Shown one piece after another: positions 5,839 to 7,470 of a stretch of DNA of 7,470 nucleotides. Below the pieces are notes generated by a model. The model saw nothing but the letters and a program-made list of their open reading frames with translations, did no database searches and had not been told where the DNA came from. Numbering within the stretch: the first letter of the stretch is position 1; each line of letters begins with the position of its first letter. A program made the translations under genes and the position numbers. This DNA is from Acidimicrobiia bacterium (lineage in GTDB: Bacteria; Actinomycetota; Acidimicrobiia; Acidimicrobiales; Ilumatobacteraceae). Location of the stretch: contig JACDGA010000084.1 in NCBI GenBank assembly GCA_013815505.1, positions 1-7,470 on the forward strand, written 5' to 3'.

Positions 5839-6393
5839 GTGGACACACAACACGGTCAGAAGCTCACGCTCGTCGGATTTTTGGCCCTCGCCGGCTACGA
5901 GGTGTACGGCATCGCCAGGGTGATCGGCGCGCTGACGCTCGGCGTCGAGGGCGAAGAGGTGGCGAAGCGTGACCGTCTCTACCAGCTCGAGGCGCTGGCG
6001 AACCCTGTGTTCGTCGGGCTCGTGCTGCTCGCCGCGCTCGTCGCTGTCGTCGTGCTATCCCAGATCTCGTTCGATGACGCGCAGGCCAAGCTGCTCCTGA
6101 TGGCGGCAAAGGTCACGGCTGGTGCCGCCGCGCTCCTCGTCGTGGCGCTCGCCATCTCGCTTGCCACCGACGACCGGTTCGATGATCGCTGGGCGCGTCT
6201 CGTCGGCGTGCTCGCCGGCCTGCCTGTGGCCGCCGCCGTGCTGCTGCTGCCCCAGGGCACGACGACGACCCCGACGCGGACGCGAACGAGCACGCAGCCG
6301 TCGGCGAGCTCCACGACGGGCGAGCAGGCGACGGCGCAGCAGCCCACGACGCAGCAGCCGTTCTCGCCACCGGGCGCTGCGCCCCGGCCGTGA
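5839..6393 (+). CDS. Small multi-spanning membrane protein with Thr/Gln/Pro-rich tail
   Basis: About 184 residues from GTG 5839 (190 from GTG 5821; neither has a clear ribosome binding site). I do not recognise the family. Hydrophobic stretches at about 9-35, 55-76, 85-109 and 119-138 predict three to four transmembrane helices. A charged loop (37-50, EGEEVAKRDRLYQLE) separates the first two, and DDRFDDRW (111-118) the last two. The final 45 residues are low-complexity, rich in Thr, Ser, Gln and Pro, with a QQPT/TQQP repeat, and look disordered. By the positive-inside tendency the loops give no clean topology. It is divergent from the thiolase, with 98 nt between the starts, and convergent with thymidine kinase (20-nt gap), so it appears to be a single-gene unit. 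Base composition and codon use match the neighbours, and the hydrophobic pattern makes a chance ORF unlikely. Confidence 0.7.
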   Translation: MDTQHGQKLTLVGFLALAGYEVYGIARVIGALTLGVEGEEVAKRDRLYQLEALANPVFVGLVLLAALVAVVVLSQISFDDAQAKLLLMAAKVTAGAAALLVVALAISLATDDRFDDRWARLVGVLAGLPVAAAVLLLPQGTTTTPTRTRTSTQPSASSTTGEQATAQQPTTQQPFSPPGAAPRP

Positions 6394-6413
6394 CCGGTTC
6401 CTGACCGCCGCCC

Positions 6414-7013
6414 TCAGCGCCCGAGGTCGCCGAGCTGGTAGTGGCGTCGGCAGAGCAGCTCGTAGCGCACCGCGTCGCCGAACAGCGTGGCGTCGGGGTC
6501 GTTGGTGTCGCCGACCATCACGACATCGCCCTCGTACACGACCTCGCCGTTGACGACACGGGCGTTGTGCGTCGCCCGCGCACCGCACCAGCAGCGTGCC
6601 TCGACCTGCAGCGGGACCCGCTCGTCGGCGAGCTCCAGCATCCGCTTCGTGCCGTCGAACAACAGCCCGCGGAAGTCACTCAGCAGGCCGAAGGCGTACA
6701 CGTCGACATCGAGCTCGTCGACGACCCTCGCGAGCTGCTCGCACTGCGCGGCCGTGTAGAACTGCACCTCGTCGCAGACCATGTAGTGGATCGGCCAGTG
6801 CGACACGGCAAGGGCGTGCAGGTCGACGTCGCCGGCGACCTCGATCGCCGGCGCCGCGACGCCGAGCCGGCTCGTGATCTGGTGGCCGTGCCGATCGAAG
6901 ACGGTGAGCACGAGCCCGTAGAGCTCTCGCGTCGAGAGATTGTGGTGGATCTGCAGTGCCAGCGTGCTCTTCCCCGACCCCATCGTGCCGAAGCTGAATC
7001 GGAGCGTCGCCAT
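6414..7013 (-). CDS. tdk: Thymidine kinase (type II)
   Basis: Phosphorylates thymidine to dTMP with ATP in the salvage pathway. The 199-residue length is typical of the type II (TK1-like) family. The Walker A loop GTMGSGKST is at 9-17, the Walker B/catalytic segment CDEVQF at 80-85 with Glu82 as the expected catalytic base, and the DFRG lasso-linked motif at 113-116. The zinc site is present as Cys141/Cys143 (RCWCGARAT) with Cys188 and His191 (CRRH). The first pair is CxC here, whereas I would expect CxxC from the E. coli-type enzyme; this may be a lineage trait. ATG 7013 gives the normal N-terminus just ahead of the P-loop. The last residues continue the YELLCRRHYQLG block and end normally. 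It lies 50 bp downstream of the antitoxin gene on the same strand, so limited co-transcription is possible. Confidence 0.95.
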   Translation of the reverse strand: MATLRFSFGTMGSGKSTLALQIHHNLSTRELYGLVLTVFDRHGHQITSRLGVAAPAIEVAGDVDLHALAVSHWPIHYMVCDEVQFYTAAQCEQLARVVDELDVDVYAFGLLSDFRGLLFDGTKRMLELADERVPLQVEARCWCGARATHNARVVNGEVVYEGDVVMVGDTNDPDATLFGDAVRYELLCRRHYQLGDLGR

Positions 7014-7063
7014 GCCGGGCGCCGACGCTACCGCGCCCCGCCGCGGAACCGGGACGAGGTCGC

Positions 7064-7321
7064 CTACACGAGCAGGCTCGTGCCGAGTTGAATCGGTTCG
7101 TCGTCGAGCACCTTCGACGAGTCACCGCTGCCCGACCGCACGACACCGGCGCTGATCAACCGCTGACGAAGCGCACCAGCATCGGTGGGCGCCCCCTGCA
7201 TCCCAGTCAGCCGGGCAATCGGCGTGCCGCGATCGAGGATCTGCACCTCACCCCCGCGACGCACCGTGCGAAGGTACTCGGACAGGCGCGCCTTGAGCTC
7301 GGACACCGACACCGTCATCAT
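7064..7321 (-). CDS. Phd/YefM-family antitoxin without an adjacent toxin
   Basis: An 85-residue protein of the prevent-host-death type (PF02604). Residues 2-41 match the family's N-terminal dimerisation and DNA-binding half: VSVSELKARLSEYLRTVRRG, then EVQILDRGTPIARL. Such antitoxins bind and neutralise a toxin (commonly VapC/PIN or Doc) and repress their own operon. Here neither neighbour is a toxin: thymidine kinase follows 50 bp downstream and a DNA ligase end lies 36 bp upstream. The C-terminus stops at PIQLGTSLLV, where relatives that I recall usually continue with an acidic LLE/ER-type tail that contacts the toxin. It may be a solitary regulator, an antitoxin working in trans, or a remnant. 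Two Met codons start the ORF (7321 and 7318); the promoter geometry favours the first. No Shine-Dalgarno is evident. Confidence 0.82.
   Translation of the reverse strand: MMTVSVSELKARLSEYLRTVRRGGEVQILDRGTPIARLTGMQGAPTDAGALRQRLISAGVVRSGSGDSSKVLDDEPIQLGTSLLV
7067..7082 (-). terminator. Hairpin at the 3' end of the antitoxin gene
   Basis: CACGAG and CTCGTG pair perfectly (6 bp) around a 4-nt loop, overlapping the last codons just before the TAG. There is no U-tract, so it may be a weak or factor-dependent terminator, an RNA stability element, or coincidence in GC-rich sequence. Confidence 0.2.
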
Positions 7322-7360
7322 GTGACCGTTCTGGTCTTGATCTGACCACCTGACAAGTCA
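7322..7360 (-). promoter_or_regulatory. Antitoxin promoter with overlapping small inverted repeats
   Basis: On the minus strand TTGTCA (7351-7356, 5 of 6 match to TTGACA), a 17-nt spacer, and CAGAAC (7328-7333, weak -10) lie so that +1 coincides with the ATG at 7321. The spacer holds TGGTC-N7-GACCA (7332-7336 and 7344-7348), and the -35 lies in TGAC-AA-GTCA (7351-7360). Both are plausible autoregulatory sites for a Phd-type dimer. The -35 overlaps the stop codon region of the upstream ligase gene. Confidence 0.4.
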
Positions 7361-7470
7361 CTCGTGGCGTCCGAGCGTCTGCACGTCGGCGATCGTGTCG
7401 GCCTCGTCGGGGCGCTTGTCGGGCCGATAGCGACGGACGCGCGCGAAGCGGAGGGCGACGCCGCCCGGGT
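7358..7470 (-). CDS. ATP-dependent DNA ligase, C-terminal fragment (cut by window edge)
   Basis: The minus strand reads 36 codons then TGA (7358-7360); the gene continues beyond the window. The peptide begins PGGVALRFARVRRYRPDK, then has DEADT and ends TLGRHE. The segment LRFARVRRYRPDK is the hallmark of nucleotidyltransferase motif VI (RFPR...R.DK type) at the end of the OB domain of ATP-dependent DNA ligases, followed by the usual ADTI tail. It most resembles the LigB-type ligases of actinobacteria, which are secondary to the NAD-dependent LigA. LigC or LigD ligase domains are less likely given the sequence after motif VI, but 36 residues cannot exclude them. Only the end is seen, so completeness and activity cannot be judged. 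It lies upstream of the antitoxin on the same strand. Confidence 0.85.
   Translation of the reverse strand, partial: PGGVALRFARVRRYRPDKRPDEADTIADVQTLGRHE

Noticed and set aside
6395..6407. CGGT-N5-ACCG stem between the membrane protein and tdk as a terminator
   Set aside because: A 4-bp stem without a T-tract is too weak to call.

Overview
The window is a G+C-rich bacterial chromosome segment, densely packed with genes on both strands. The gene types (class II DAHP synthase, an AurF-type diiron oxygenase, a FadA-type thiolase, a LigB-like ATP-dependent DNA ligase end), frequent GTG starts and several apparently leaderless promoters point to an actinobacterium. An Acidimicrobiia-like (Ilumatobacter/Iamia-type) source is my guess, inferred from overall flavour and not demonstrated. 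I see no insertion sequence, phage gene, CRISPR array, tRNA or rRNA.

Layout. (a) 1-2765, plus strand: a likely three-gene operon of class II DAHP synthase (first step of the shikimate pathway), a cytoplasmic beta-lactamase-fold serine hydrolase, and a small unrecognised protein translationally coupled to the hydrolase by a GTGA overlap. (b) 2799-4541: a divergent pair, an AurF-type diiron oxygenase on the minus strand and a MerR-family regulator on the plus strand. The 90 bp between their start codons holds a large, nearly perfect inverted repeat built from two copies of an 18-bp dyad. The -35 region of each promoter lies in one copy, and both promoters sit where transcription would begin at the start codon. 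(c) 4538-5740, minus strand: a complete thiolase whose stop codon overlaps the MerR stop codon tail-to-tail inside one CTAG. (d) 5839-6393, plus strand: a small multi-spanning membrane protein with a Thr/Gln/Pro-rich tail, not recognised. (e) 6414-7470, minus strand: type II thymidine kinase, a solitary Phd/YefM-family antitoxin with no toxin gene beside it and a short C-terminus, and the last 36 codons of an ATP-dependent DNA ligase cut by the window edge.

How they work together. The clearest regulatory unit is the oxygenase-MerR pair: the regulator probably controls both itself and the oxygenase from the shared palindrome, in response to an unknown ligand. The thiolase next door suggests an acyl-CoA or fatty-acid context, but no copy of the palindrome is seen at the thiolase promoter, so a shared pathway is only an inference. 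Thymidine kinase (dTMP salvage) and DNA ligase share a DNA-metabolism theme with no sign of a common operon. The points most worth a second look are the double-dyad divergent operator, the antitoxin without a toxin, and the tandem MerR-like fold in the regulator.
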